Assembly: GCA_947359465.1 (NCBI GenBank)
Contig: OX375872.1
Location: 136,915,432 to 136,979,431 of the forward strand
Reading direction: 5' to 3'
From: Metellina segmentata
Taxonomy: Eukaryota; Arthropoda; Arachnida; Araneae; Tetragnathidae
Length of the DNA: 64,000 bases
Program-made: the position numbers and the translations under genes
Part shown: in pieces, positions 32,465 to 44,202 of the stretch
Layout: every line of letters starts with the position of its first letter
Position numbering within the stretch: position 1 is the first letter of the stretch
The notes under the pieces: generated by a model
Seen by the model: only the letters and a program-made list of their open reading frames with translations
The model's database searches: none
Told to the model about the DNA's origin: nothing

Positions 32465-34651
32465 TGCCGCCCGGCGTTGCAATGTTATACATGCAAGTTA
32501 AAATACAATGAATTTACTTAACAATTAGATTTAAGAATTAGAATTTGCAAGTAAACAATAACTGAATAATACAATAATACACTAATTCAATCACAGATAT
32601 AAAATACAAACAATCTTTCCATAAAACGGAATTCGCAATAAACTAATCCATAAATTTAACACAAGCATTGATCACAATATATGAACACAATAAATGAATA
32701 ATGATTACACAACTTGACTATAAGGTAGACCGTAGGTAAATTTTCTTCCTTAATCAAGACCATATCACCAATTTTTACATTGTGTTTGTCAAACTTCCAT
32801 TTCGTTCGCGCTGTTGCAGATTATTAAAATAATTATTACTCCATTTTTTCCAAATTACCTGTTCTGCCTTAGTTGTTCTTTGCCACAGATATAATCTGTT
32901 ATTTTCAATATTTACAAGACAAGGTTCTACAATAGAAGTTAGAGGTCTTCCTATGAGAAAATGGGCAGGTGTTAAAATATCCAAATCATCAATTTCTGAT
33001 GAAAGTGGCGTTAATGGGCGCGAGTTAAGCATAGCTTCAATTTGAACCATGATAGTTAACATTTCTTCATAAGAAAGATTACAATTGCCTACAACACGTT
33101 TTCAAAGTATTTGAAGGACTTAACACTGTCTTCCCAGAGACCGCCAAAATTTGGTGACCTGGGAGGTATGAATTTCCATTCAATATTTTCTTCTGAAAAA
33201 AAACCTTGCGAGTGCTTCATCTTGTTTGCTCATCAACTTATAAAAATTTCTTAACTCTCTGTTAGCACCAACAAAGTTAATAGCGTTGTCTGAAAAGATT
33301 TTCACACATTTTCCTCTCCTCGCCATAAAACGTTGTAAAGTTGCTTATCATGGCTTCTGACGTCAAGTCAGAGACTGTTTCTAAGTATATGGCCTTTGTC
33401 ACAAAGCAAATGAATATGCAAACATAATTTTTCATAGGAGATCCTTTTCTTTGATTTTTATTTTTTATGTAAAAAGGACCAAAAAAAATCAATCCCAACT
33501 GAATTAAATACGAAATCAGGATTTGTTCTTTCCTTGGATAAATCACCCATTTTTTGGGAACATGCTTTAGGATTTGCCTTAAAACATTGAACACAGTCAT
33601 GCACTATTTTCTTGCATGTTTTACGACCATTTAAAGGCCAATATTTCTGTCTTATTTGATTAAGTAAGGATTGAGGACCTAAATGCAAGTATTTTTCATG
33701 ATAATATTGAATTATCAAATGAGTAAACTTACTCTTAGGAGGCAACAAAACAGGGTGTTTCCTGTTGTAACTAATGGAAGAGTTAGTCAACCTACCACCT
33801 ACTCTGACTAATCCATCTTTATCAAGAAAAGGTGCTAAATTTTTTATCTTACTTGAAGGGGAAACGTTCAGTGTTCGCCCACAGACCCTTGATTTCGTCT
33901 CCTAACTCTAAACTCTGAGTTTCCTTAACAAGAAAACCTTCTGCTGACTTAATCTCCTCATTGCTGAGATTACTGTTTCTCTTTTGAGTAGATGCTTTAC
34001 AGTTGTTGACAAACCTAAAAATAAAAGCTAAAACACGTACAATTTTTAAATACTTGTTACTAATTTTAAATAAGCAATCTAAGAAATTTGGAACAATGCT
34101 AAGATACATTGTTTTGTTAGAGTCATCAGACAAGTCCCAGTTCTTTTTCATCTCGGCAAGATACTCCTTTTCTGGCACACAAGGATCCTCGTCTATGTTA
34201 GGTAGATCACGAGATGCAAGGAAAGAAGGGCCTTTCCACCACATGGAATTGTCCAGAAGGGAATCAGCACTGATACCTCTAGTCACAAGATCGCTGGGAT
34301 TGTCTTTTCCGGGACAGTGATACCAAGAGTTTGTATCAGTCAGGGATTTGATCTCCTTCACTCGATTTGTTACAAACTGTTTCCATCTTTTGGTTGAGCA
34401 TTTGATCCAGTAAAGGGTTATTTTTGAATCAGTCCATTAATATACTGTTGATGGTTTTTTCAAATCGACGATTTTCTTGATCTTGACAGTTAAACGAGCA
34501 GCTAATAAAGCCCCAAGTAGCTCTAATCTTGGTAGTGTCATCTCTTTGAGAGGGGCAACTCGACTTTTTGATGCAACAAGATTTACTTCCACGCCATCCT
34601 CCTTCAACACTCGTATGTATACGGTTACACCATACGCTTTTTTAGAAGAAT
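32465..34651 (-). pseudogene. BEL pol: RNase H end and integrase
   Basis: From the Gypsy junction downward: RNase H (34437-34651; SKSRVAPLKEMTLPRLELLG), linker and connection region (33849-34361; WYHCPGKDNPSDLVTRGIS), integrase zinc-binding part (HEKYLHLGPQSLLNQIRQKY, then CVQCF) and core start VGIDFFW in 33458-33790, continued in another frame in 33277-33600. The BEL-typical AMLNSRPLTPL and LTPAHFLIGRPL are in 32775-33062. Frames change at least three times. 32465-32774 is the 3' untranslated end with no recognised feature. Confidence 0.88.
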
Positions 34652-34842
34652 TGTAATGTTCTACAAACATATTAATGAAGCTATAAATTCATTTATATTA
34701 CTTAGGAAATAAGCAAGTCTTATTGCATACAAATTCGTTTATTGCTTAGTCATCGTGAACTCTCTGTTGCCAGATACATAAGTTAATACCATCTTTAGGT
34801 GTTGCCATACATTTTGATTACAGTTAATTATACAACATAACA
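34652..34842 (-). repeat. Gypsy #1 3' LTR
   Basis: TGTAATGTTCTAC...CATAACA on plus. Compared with the other LTR it lacks ttac in 'atacttacc' and has 5 extra bases in 'cagttaattatac'. Confidence 0.93.
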
Positions 34843-34887
34843 CTCTCCTTCTGAAAAAAAAACTATTGCTGTTACTTTTTTTAGATT

Positions 34888-36608
34888 TTATAAATTTAAG
34901 CGATTTGGTGGCTTTATGAGCCTTTTAGGTCTTGGTGTTTTGACTAGCTGAGAGTTAGAGTTTATAGTGTAATCTACAGTCCTTTTGGGGTCAACAGTTT
35001 GTTGTTTTTCCACCACCTCCCTGGTTGGTGAAACTTCGTCAGGTACAGGCTCTGGTATTTTTCCATTCGCATCAACAGCTGGTGTAGATGGTTGACTGGA
35101 AGGATTTTGTGGTATCTGTTGACACACAGGAACTTCAGGGACCTGTAGAATACATCTTCTGAGGTGATCGGCATGCACAAACCGCATCTGTCCATTAACT
35201 TGAACTAGATATGTGCTAGCGCCAATTATCTTCTTAACTTTTCCAGGGAACCACTTCATCTCTTCATTTCGACTGGACTTCACAAGAACCTTTTCACTTA
35301 CGTCAAATTGCCTTGCTTTAGAATTTGAATGGCATCTTTGATATTCTTGATAGTTCTTTTCTCTAATCAAGTGGTTGCTTCTGATTTTAGTTATTTTAGT
35401 TTGTGGAGTATATATATATATATATATTTGAAGAGAAGTTCAGCCGGAGTTTTCAGTGTTACTGATGAAGGCGTGTTTCTATAGGAGAATAAGATGCAGT
35501 CCAATCTATGTTGAAAGTTGTCATATGTCCTTGGTGAATACTTATGTTTTTTTAACATATTTTTGATTACGTTGACTGATTTTTCAGCTGCTCCGTTCGA
35601 GTTAGGATGGTATGGAGGTGAATTTCTTAAAGTTACACCATTTGACTTGAAGAAGTTAACAAATTCTTCGGATTTAAATTGTGCAGCATTGTCGGACACT
35701 ACTTCACTTGGCAGTCCAAATGTGGCAAAAAATTGTCTAAGTTTGCTGATTGTGGATTTGGAACTTGTGTTAGACACAAGTGCGACCTCTATCCACTTTG
35801 AGTAGGAGTCCTTTACGATTAAAAGATTATGGTCCTCGTAATTTGCATAATCAATGTGGATCCTCTCGAATGGTTTGCCTGTCAGGGGCCAATTATTCGA
35901 TGTCACTTTAGCTGCACTTGGTCTTGTCAATTGACAAGGGATACATTTGTTCACATAATCTTCAATTTCTTTATCCATCTTGGGAAACCAGAAGTATCCT
36001 CGAGCAAGATGTTTCATTCGCACTATTCCAGGGTGTTCAGTGTGCAAAAGTTGAAGAACTTTTTCCTTCAAGCCTTTAGGAATCACTAACCTATTTGCTC
36101 TTAACAAACAGGTATTTTCAATGCTCAGTTCATCTTTAACTCGGTAGTATTCTTGTAAGGAATCTGGAACATTTTGTGGCCAACCAAATTTGGTGTAGTT
36201 AATTGCTTTGCTGACATCACAATCAATTGAGCTAGCCTTTTCAATGTCCTTGTTAGTCAGATCTTGGAATTCTGCAAAACAACACACAGATTCCTTAGCA
36301 CGTTTGTCTACTGGTTCATTGTCCTTGCATGGAATTCTTGAGAGAGCATCTGCCAATAACAGATTTGAACCCTTCTTGTATCTTATCACATAATCATAAC
36401 TAGACAAGATTAGCGCCCATCTTTGCATTCTCGAATTTGCCATCTCTGGAACAGGTTTGTCATGGCCAAGTAATGTTACCAATGGTTTAGCATCGGTTTC
36501 TATGACAAATTTTGTTCCTTGTCAGAACTTATTGAATCGTTTAATACCAAAAATAATAGCTAAGGCTTCTTTGTGCACTTGGACATAATTTCTTTCTGCT
36601 TTATTCAG
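34888..36608 (-). pseudogene. Gypsy #1 RNase H end, integrase and C-terminal tail
   Basis: 35391-36482 runs from the end of RNase H (YKKGSNLLLADALSRIPC) into integrase: zinc-binding HPGIVRMKHLARGYFWFP and CIPCQL, then the core with HIDYANYEDHNLL, VVSDNAAQF and PNSNGAAEKSV (the D, D, E catalytic set). A (TA)n run at about 35409-35428 disrupts the frame after KTPAELLF. The basic, proline-rich tail follows in 34888-35370 (FDVSEKVLVKS, FPGKVKKIIG). A TGA nonsense codon lies near 36524 in the RNase H. Confidence 0.9.
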
Positions 36609-36907
36609 GGTGTTAGCATCTAGATCGGAAAGTTCCTGGTTCGAATCCGGGTCCGGGCATGGATGTTTGTAAGCGTATGGTGTAGAGGCGGCTGGTGCAC
36701 CTTAAATCTGTCGTGGCCGAAAGTCCTCACGTTGGGTTGGCGTGGAAGTTTGGAGAGTGGGGTGCCAGCTCAGGTGTTGCTTCGTCATCTGACCGTGGTT
36801 CAAAATTACGAGGTGTTGTCCTCGGATCTTTTCCTTACGGGACTGATCCCGGACCGTCGTCAATAGCCCGTTGTGTTGCTCTAGTACGACGTTAACTAAA
36901 AAATAAA
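36609..36907 (+). mobile_element. SINE-A inserted in Gypsy #1 RNase H
   Basis: 299 bp, starting within the head (ggtgttagcatctagatc) and running to 'tagtacgacgttaactaaaa'. TSD of 16 bp with one mismatch (tttctgctttattcag 36593-36608; tttctgccttattcag 36908-36923). Nearly identical to 12078-12413 where they overlap. Confidence 0.92.
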
Positions 36908-36923
36908 TTTCTGCCTTATTCAG

Positions 36924-38420
36924 AGTTTTCGATGCAAAGAATATTGGTCTTAAGAAACCTGGGGATGATTCATGACACAAAACAGCTCCCAGACCATAAT
37001 CAGATGAATCACATAGTAAAACAATGGGTTTGGTAATATTAAAATGCACAAGAACATTATGTTTATCGAGTAGAACCTTACTTCTCTCGAATGCATCAAT
37101 ACATTTCTTGTTGAAGTCCCACTTTGAGTTTTTCTCCAATAACTTGTATAAAGGCTTCAACTTTGAAGACAAATTTGGTATGAAATGTTGGTAATAGCCT
37201 AAGAGTCCTAAATAACTCTTCAATTCAGTCACATTGCTAGGAATCCTTGTATTTGAAATATCATCACATTTGTCCTTTAGTGGATGAATGCCCTCTGGAT
37301 CTTTGACATGACCCAATACCTTAATTCTATCCTTAAAGAATTCACACTTGGTAATGTTTAATTTGACATTGTAAGAGTTAAGCTTTTTTAGCACTAGATC
37401 GGTCCTTTTCTTACACTCTTCCTTTGTGTTAGCACGTACAAATAGATCATCTATGTAACAGTCCGTAGAGGAAAAGTCCTTTAAGATGTTATCCATTTTT
37501 TGTTGAAACAAAAAAGAGGCAGACTTAATACCAAAAGGTAGTCTGGTGTAACGCATCAGACCCTTTGGTGTGTTAAGTGTCAGCAATTCTTGTGATTCAG
37601 GCGATATAGGTAGCTAATGGAAAGCCATTGATAAATCAATCTTTGTGAAATATCTTCCTGATCCTATATTGGTTAGAATCTCTTCCTGTGAGGGCAGTGG
37701 ATAAAACTGTGTTTCACAATGTTTGTTTATAGTTACAGAAAAATCTCCACAAAGTCTAACAGTCCTTTTGCCTTCACTGTTCGTCTTTGGTACAGGAACT
37801 ATGGGCGTTGCCCATTTGGAATGACTCACAGGTACTAGCACACCTTTCTGAACTAGGGAGTCTAACTCTTGATTTACCAATTCCCTGATGGCATAAGGAA
37901 CTGGCCTAGATTTGCAGAAGACAGGTACAGAGTCCTCCTTCATAGCTATATTCACAGGTTCTCCCAACATTCCTCTTGAATCATTTGGATTAAAACAGTT
38001 AGGAAATTTGGAATGGTAATGTTGAAGAATACTTTCATGAGACATATCGGGTTTATCACTTGTAGTTTCTTCCTCTTGATTAACTGGGTCTTCAGCATCA
38101 TCTTTAGCTGGATCTTCATTTTCTCCATTAACATTTGCAACATGGTCATTCTTCACTTTATTTAAGTCGATGCCAAGTTGTTGAATCCAGTAACGTCTAA
38201 GTAGTGTAGGCCTATTGGGTGTTTCAATAACAACCAAAGGTAGCCATAGTTCCATTTCTTGATACTTGACAGGAACATCAAATCTTCCAATTATTTTTAA
38301 CATTTGACCAAGATAAGAACATAGTGTGGGAATTTCTAGTTGTTCAAGTTTACCCAAGTTTAAACTTTCAAATTTATTTTTAGACATGATGGAGTGAGCA
38401 CTGCCAGAATCTATTTGCAT
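36924..38420 (-). pseudogene. Gypsy #1 protease, RT and RNase H start
   Basis: Protease: MQIDSGSAHSIMS (DSG active site, about 38380-38420). RT: YPLPSQEEILTNIGSGRYFT and KIDLSMAFH (37614-37700), then MRYTRLPFGIKSASFLFQQK and CYIDDLF (YIDD catalytic box, about 37450). RNase H: LLCDSSDYGLGAVLCHE (about 36990). A single TAG at 37614-37616 interrupts the RT just after MAFH. Apart from this stop, the RT is intact. Confidence 0.9.
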
Positions 38421-38437
38421 ATTAACTGGAGAAGAAC

Positions 38438-39370
38438 CTATTGAAATGTTGATCTGATAAGGCTTAGGAACTTCATGCTCAACAGCTGCACAAATTGAAA
38501 CAGTGTTTTGATGTACATTTCATCAAAAGTTTCATCTACAAAGTTTGTAGTAGAAGTTCTGCATATACTGGCAATGTGCCCTTGACGTTGGCACTTATAA
38601 CAAGTTGCATTTTTAAAAGTGCATTCATCTCTATGCTTTTTACCACAATGCTTACAATTTCTTGTGTCCTTGTTCATTTGGGTTTTGTAGTGAGGCTTGT
38701 TTGTAGCTCCACGATCTTTATTTTGAAACTTTTGGTGTTGAACAGGAACCTTATTCTTAAATGGCTTATTAGCACTCGAGATCTTGAAAACATTTTCTTC
38801 TTTTGATTTGAAAAGTTTAGCTTCTTTACTCGCTGTTTCCATAGCCAGTGCAATTTCACAAGCACGTTTAAAGTCAAGATTACTTTCACTCAGTAATCTG
38901 TTCTGTATTTGTTGGTCTGACAAACCACAAACTAACTTATCCCTCACTGCATCATCTAAGAATTGACCAAAAGAGCATTTACTTGCCGCTTCTTTAATTC
39001 TCACGATGAAGGTAGCTACATCTTCTTCATTTTGTTTAACGTTATAGAATCGAAAACGCTGCATGATGACAGATGTCTGTGGGGCAAAATGGTTGGTGAG
39101 AACTCTTATAATTTCTTCATAAGGAGTTTCTTTTAGATTTTTCGGTTGCACGAGGTTCCGCAACGTTGAGAACACTTTCTTTCCAACACATGTTAGCAGG
39201 GTAGCTCGTTTATCACTGTCGGCTTTAATTCTATTAGCTTCGAAATAAAATTCTACCTGGAGCAGATATTCTTCAAAACAGTCATTTTCATTATATGCTG
39301 GCATTTTTCCAGTTTGAGGGCGATATTCCACAGCCACGCTGCTTTCAGAGTCCGTCATTGCTACAAGCAC
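38438..39370 (-). CDS. Gypsy #1 Gag
   Basis: 310 codons, open from ATG 39370. Capsid-like region YNENDCFEEYLLQVEFYFEA ... LTNHFAPQTSVIMQRFRFYN ... FLDDAVRDKLVCGLSDQQIQ, then two zinc-knuckle blocks CKHCGKKHRDEC and CYKCQRQGHIASIC near the C-terminus. It packages element RNA. The downstream protease is in a different frame. Confidence 0.9.
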   Translation of the reverse strand: MLVAMTDSESSVAVEYRPQTGKMPAYNENDCFEEYLLQVEFYFEANRIKADSDKRATLLTCVGKKVFSTLRNLVQPKNLKETPYEEIIRVLTNHFAPQTSVIMQRFRFYNVKQNEEDVATFIVRIKEAASKCSFGQFLDDAVRDKLVCGLSDQQIQNRLLSESNLDFKRACEIALAMETASKEAKLFKSKEENVFKISSANKPFKNKVPVQHQKFQNKDRGATNKPHYKTQMNKDTRNCKHCGKKHRDECTFKNATCYKCQRQGHIASICRTSTTNFVDETFDEMYIKTLFQFVQLLSMKFLSLIRSTFQ

Positions 39371-39451
39371 GTGCGATCTTTTTGGGGCAAGAAACGCACG
39401 GAAAGAAGCTCAAATTAGCTGCCGGACGATTGTTTTACGCTCGTCGCCAAT

Positions 39452-39641
39452 TGTAATGTTCTACAAACATATTAATGAAGCTATAAATCCATTTATATTA
39501 CTTAGGAAATAAGCAAGTCTTATTGCATACAAATTCGTTTATTGCTTAGTCATCGTGAACTCTCTGTTGCCAGATACATAAGTTAATACTTACCATCTTT
39601 AGGTGTTGCCATACATTTTGATTACAGTATACAACATAACA
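39452..39641 (-). repeat. Gypsy #1 5' LTR
   Basis: TGTAATGTTCTAC...CATAACA on plus, pairing with 34652-34842. On the element's strand it precedes the primer-binding-like site. Confidence 0.93.
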
Positions 39642-41116
39642 AGAATCACAGAAGCTATGAATTTCGACTACAGCACTGAATTCTTCCTTTGCGGAGTTCA
39701 GGACGATTCTGGGAACTCTTAATTCTGTTAGTCGCGGAAGCTCCGAACACCATTGTAGCCATTCTCTTTCTATGTCGGGTGGCAAGTCTTCATCCCACGG
39801 AATTTTCCTTACCCACAACTCTTGGAAAAGACACTTTACGCGGATGGTAAATAGTGTCAACATTCCCAAGGGATCAAAAATTTTACCCACAGCTTGCAAA
39901 AGAAAACGCTTAGTGTTCTTCTTAGTTGACAAGAATTCCATTAAGCTCTGAATTTCCATAGTGAGGCAATCTTCCACGGTATTCCAAGCCATTCCTAGGA
40001 CCTTTGTTAAATTGGATCCTAAACTGACGAAGTTATGTTGAAGTTGAGTGTCGAATCTTTTTTCCTTCCATAGTTTCATTAAGCTGGCATCATTAGTAAT
40101 CCATTTTCTTTAAATCATTCCGGCCTTTTCCATTATCTCTTTAGCATTGCGAGAGACTTCGATGGCGTTTTTAAGTTGTCTTCTCCAGTAATGAAGTCGT
40201 CAACGTAGAGGAAGCGTTCAATGAGCTGTACAGCGTTTGGATACACACTTCTAAACTGTTCTACATGTTTTCTTAATGTAGCAGACAACAGGAATGGGCT
40301 GACGTTCACTCCGAAGAGAACGCGCGTGAATCGATAAACCTGCAGACTTCTTCCATCTTCACCTTTTTCATCAATCCACAGAAAACGCACCGCATCTCTG
40401 TCCTTTTCAGCTAGAGATATTTGAAGATACGCCTTTTCAATATCAGATGACAAGGCAACTTTGTTCAATCTAAAACTAATTAAAATGTCAAGAAGATTTG
40501 GGTTGAGATTTGGACCTGGCCACAAACAGTCGTTCAAAGATAACTGACCGATATCGTGAGAGCTGGCGTCAAACACGATTCTAGTTTTAGTAGTTACTCT
40601 ATCTTGCTTGTAAACAGCTTGGTGTGGCAAGTAGTATATAGGTCTGTCTACCACCTTTTGATCATTTGTTTCTTCGACACGTTCAATTATTCCTTGTTGT
40701 AAGTAATCCTTAATAGTGTCAGAGTATTGGAAATACAACTCTTGATTTTGACGGAGTCTTCTCTGCAAACTTTGTAAGCGTTGTTTTGCTACAGTAAAGT
40801 TGTTGTTTAATTCTTGCCAATCCCTTTTCCAGGGCAGTTGTACCTCGTAACGACCATTACGAAAATGTGTGGTTTGTTGGAAGACTTCCATAGCCTGATC
40901 TTCCTCTGTTAATTTAGGGTCATCATGTTTAATGCCAATGGATTCCAGTTCCCAAAAGCGTTTCAAACTATCGTCTAATGTTTCATGTTCTCTTATTAGA
41001 CAGCAAAGTGTCTTGTTCGATGGTTGAACTTCTTTAAAAGTCCCGGTGGGAAACCATCCGAAAACGGAATCTTGCATAAAGAGGTTATCATTAACTTTAA
41101 ACGAGTTGTTTTTCAA
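39642..41116 (-). pseudogene. BEL reverse transcriptase
   Basis: RT of the BEL element. Upstream part 40133-41116: CLIREHETLDDSLKRFWELE, RIVFDASSHDIGQLSLNDCL, ALSSDIEKAYLQI, and RFLYVDDFITG with the YVDD catalytic box (about 40200). Downstream part 39642-40079: VLGMAWNTVEDCL, GKIFDPLGMLTLFTIRVKCL, IPWDEDLPPDIEREW, ending in the RNase H start. The two parts are in different frames with a TAA at about 40098. Confidence 0.9.
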
Positions 41117-42629
41117 AATTTAAAAAAAAAAGTTCAGCACCAATTAAGGCATGAATCTTCCCTGGTTTGAAATAGGTTGGATTGGCGAGTTGCATAAAGT
41201 CAGGTAAATTAATTTCTGAAATGTCCAAAGAAGTAGTGGGAATCAATTCAGTAATAATCGGCACTAGAAAAAAGTCCACATTTTCTCGTAAACTTTCTTC
41301 TGCGTTGGAAATAATTCCGTTTATCTTTGCTTTTATTTGGTAAACAGATCCATTTAATCCCGAAACGGGATCGTTAACTAATTTTCTTATTATACCCAAA
41401 ATATCTGCGCATTCATTCGTTATTAAGTTAATATTCGAGCCGTTATCCAATATACAGCGAATCCTAACTTGTTTTCCGTTTGCATCAGACATAAAAACAA
41501 AAACCGTACTCAGCAAGATAGATTTTTGTCTTTTTTTTGACACATTGTTTAGAGTTTGAAATGCAACGCGAGAATGGCTGCTACTGATTGATGTGTTTAA
41601 TTTCTCTGGCGCCGTAGATGTATCAAGAACTTGAGAGTTAGAACATGAAGGTTGAGAAATAGGCTGATCATTATTTTTATTTTGTATTTCGCCTAAGTGT
41701 AACAACGTATGATGAGATTTGGAACAAATCCTGCATTTGAACATAGACAGGCATTTGGTTTTATGAAAGTGTAAGCAGTTCACACACATTTTGCTTTTTT
41801 TAGCATGATCAAACCTCTGTTTAGTACTCATTTTCAGAAACAAAGGGCACTTGAAGAGGGGATGAAATTGATTGAATGACTCATAAGCACACAAAGAGCA
41901 CTTCCGTTTCTTTTTAGTTTCGTCGTTCGATTGAATCATCAAAGCTTTTGCTTTAGGATAAGAATTGGAAATTCTTTTATTACTCAAAATTGAGAAAGGA
42001 TTTTGATTTATGGTGTTCAAAATAGAAGCTCTTGTTTCCAGAAACGAAATTAAGCTTTCAAATTCTGGAGGTTCGTTCGATTTCAAAGAAAATTCGAACT
42101 GTTTTCTTGTTTCCTTATCCAATTTTTGTAACAAAATGTTAACTAGAAAAGCATCAGATAAATTATTTTGTTTGTAATCGAAAAGTTTTAACGCTCATAA
42201 GTTCTTTTTTATACAATCGATTAAGTTTCGCAAATCGCCTGACGATTCGCGTATTTTTTCATGGTGAAGAATTCTAAAAACGTGAGTGTCAATCAACACT
42301 CTTTTGTTTTCAAACCGTTCAGTCAATGCAGTAAATAAGGAACTGAATGTGTCATCTACAGACTGTACGTTTTTGGCTTCACCCTTAAGGGAAGCGCGCA
42401 AATAAAACAGTTTTTGTGAATCACTTAAAGAAGGATTTCCACTTATTAAAGATACAAATTGAGTCTTAGAGTTATTCCAGTCTTCGTATTGACCAGAAAA
42501 GGTTGGGAGTGGAATCTCAGGCAAACGTATTTTCGATTTAGTTTCGACATCCACATTTTCATTTGATACATTCAGTGAATGTCCAGTACTAGAACTAGAA
42601 GGTTTAATTAAAAATAATTTCAAGCTCAT
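41097..42629 (-). pseudogene. BEL Gag and aspartic protease
   Basis: 42195-42629: IRLPEIPLPTFSGQYEDWNN and LYLRASLKGEAKNV (BEL gag, DUF1759 type). A TGA at 42195-42197 interrupts, and the same frame continues to 41097 with cysteine-histidine clusters (CVNCLHFHKTKC, CRICSKSHHTLLHLG) and protease CILDNGSNINLITNECADIL (DNGS in place of the usual DSGS, about 41440). A ten-base A/T run near 41122 shifts into the RT frame. Confidence 0.88.
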
Positions 42630-42892
42630 CTCAACTAGATCAAGGCGATTTTCGATTTCATCAATATCTTCTTCTATCGCAGGTAGATTTTGCAGATCAG
42701 GAATTGCGTAGTACGAATCCCGAATATGATCGATTTTGCGACGTAAAGAGTCAATTGTGTTCTGAGTTTCACATCTACTTCAATGTTTGAAGGTACTTCC
42801 GTTTGCGATTTATCCAATATAAAGTTCTCAACTTGGTTAGAGCTGATTTAACTGATCCCTTGGATCGATTAAGCGCAACTTCGTGTTTATCC
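42630..42892 (-). other. BEL 5' untranslated/N-terminal region
   Basis: Minus-strand region between the gag frame and the Gypsy #2 insertion. Short conserved-looking coding (LRRKIDHIRDSYYAIPD-like) suggests the real gag start lies here in another frame. It continues beyond Gypsy #2 at 47970-48005, next to the BEL 5' LTR. Confidence 0.55.
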
Positions 42893-43335
42893 TGTACCAT
42901 ATGGTACTTGCCGACCCTTTTCCCTAACACGTGGACGCTGGAATGTTTCGGAATGCGAAAACAATTTTAGTCTTTGCACGTGCGGCTCCTCCAAGTTTTT
43001 GCGGTGGGGGACTCAAGTCGGCATGACAGACGGTTTCGCAGCTGTGTGGGGGTGTTTCTCTTCGGCAGAGAACATAAACATCTCTAGAGGGCTCGGAATT
43101 CACCCCCCCCTCTCGTTGTCAGCGGCGGTTCTGCGAAGCAAACGTGGATTTTGAGGAGATTCGGACTCGAGATTCAACGAGAGACAGACGTCTCTGTTTT
43201 GCCAATTGTGTTACTTTGGCTTCAGGCAGGTTTCGATTGTCGATGGCTGTGCCCATAATTATCTTGTAAATATTTATGTAAATAAATAGTTTAATTTTAA
43301 ATCAGCTGTCCGTCAAATTCTTACATGACGGTACA
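42893..43335 (+). repeat. Gypsy #2 5' LTR
   Basis: Begins TGTACCATATGGTACTTG (including the palindrome GTACCATATGGTAC) and ends GACGGTACA. A polyadenylation signal aataaa lies near 43281. Confidence 0.94.
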
Positions 43336-43447
43336 GCTTATTAATTTGGTGGCAGCGGTGGGATAGATTAAAACAGCCTCGACAAGTAAATCGAACCTGC
43401 CGTTTTGCCTGAAAGAGAAGGCCGATAGAACTTCGAAACCAGAAGTT

Positions 43448-43505
43448 CGGATTGTCATTTCGCTGTCGGATTGTCATTTCGCTGTCGGATTGTCACTTTC
43501 GCTGG
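43448..43505. repeat. three tandem copies of a 19-bp unit in Gypsy #2 leader
   Basis: 'ggattgtcatttcgctgtc' is repeated twice exactly and a third time as 'ggattgtcactttcgctgg'. It lies between the primer-binding region and the ORF. Confidence 0.85.
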
Positions 43506-44202
43506 AGACCGTTTCCCTTGTCTTAGAGAAAGCGAGAAGGAGGTACCGGAGTCACCGACCCCATCCATCACCGAAACTCGTCGCAAGAAGTTCTGGTTTT
43601 GGTTTCGAGTTGCCGGCCCTTTTCAACGGAGCGTGAGCGGAATCGACGGAAAGCTCGACAAGTCCTGTTCATCAGGGGAATAGATTCCCTACCGGTTCGT
43701 CCAGAGATCATCTTGATCGGCTATTATAGGTTCATCGCGAACCGTTTTTTCGTCAGTGGCGCAGTGCTATTTGTGCGCGTTGTGGAAGAGGTCGAGACGA
43801 CCTACACCAGTGGGCTTTCAGCCGAAGAGTGTGTTTGTGGGCTTTTTAGCCGAAGATAGTGCAGTGCAGTGCAGTGTTTCCACCCGTGGTCCAGCCTGTG
43901 GACAGTGGTGCCAAGTGATCCAAGTCAGCAGATACAGGTTAGTGCCATTTCCCTATTTTGTCACTGTGACTAAGTTTCAAGAATTGTGTAATAGCTAAAA
44001 TTTTGTTAATCTCAATTAGTGTGGTCACTCCAAAGGGAATTGATTTAGCTTAAGTATCTTTTTGAATCTGTATTGTGCATCTTAGAATTGCTAAATTATT
44101 GTATGTTGTGAGATTACGGTATGTCGTAAAAAGTATTGAATTGGGTGTTGTGCAAAAGAATTGAATTTTTAGTTTTTTTTTTGGCAATTTTGAATTTTCG
44201 AA

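Larger units (their letters stand above)
34652..39641 (-). mobile_element. Gypsy #1 LTR retrotransposon, nested in BEL
   Basis: LTRs of 191 bp (34652-34842) and 190 bp (39452-39641) differ by one substitution and two small indels. Perfect 5-bp TSD AGAAT (34647-34651 and 39642-39646). Minus-strand gag and pol. A primer-binding-like TTGGCGACGAGCG follows the 5' LTR after one base (minus; about 39438-39450). It interrupts the BEL RNase H exactly: BEL coding similarity stops at one edge and resumes in the same frame at the other. It contains a SINE-A (36609-36907). Confidence 0.94.

Noticed and set aside
35518..35805. 95-codon plus ORF
   Set aside because: Antisense of the Gypsy #1 integrase.
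36702..37586. 294-codon minus-strand ORF as one protein
   Set aside because: Its last 80 or so codons are the antisense of an inserted SINE-A; only the upstream part is Gypsy RT/RNase H.
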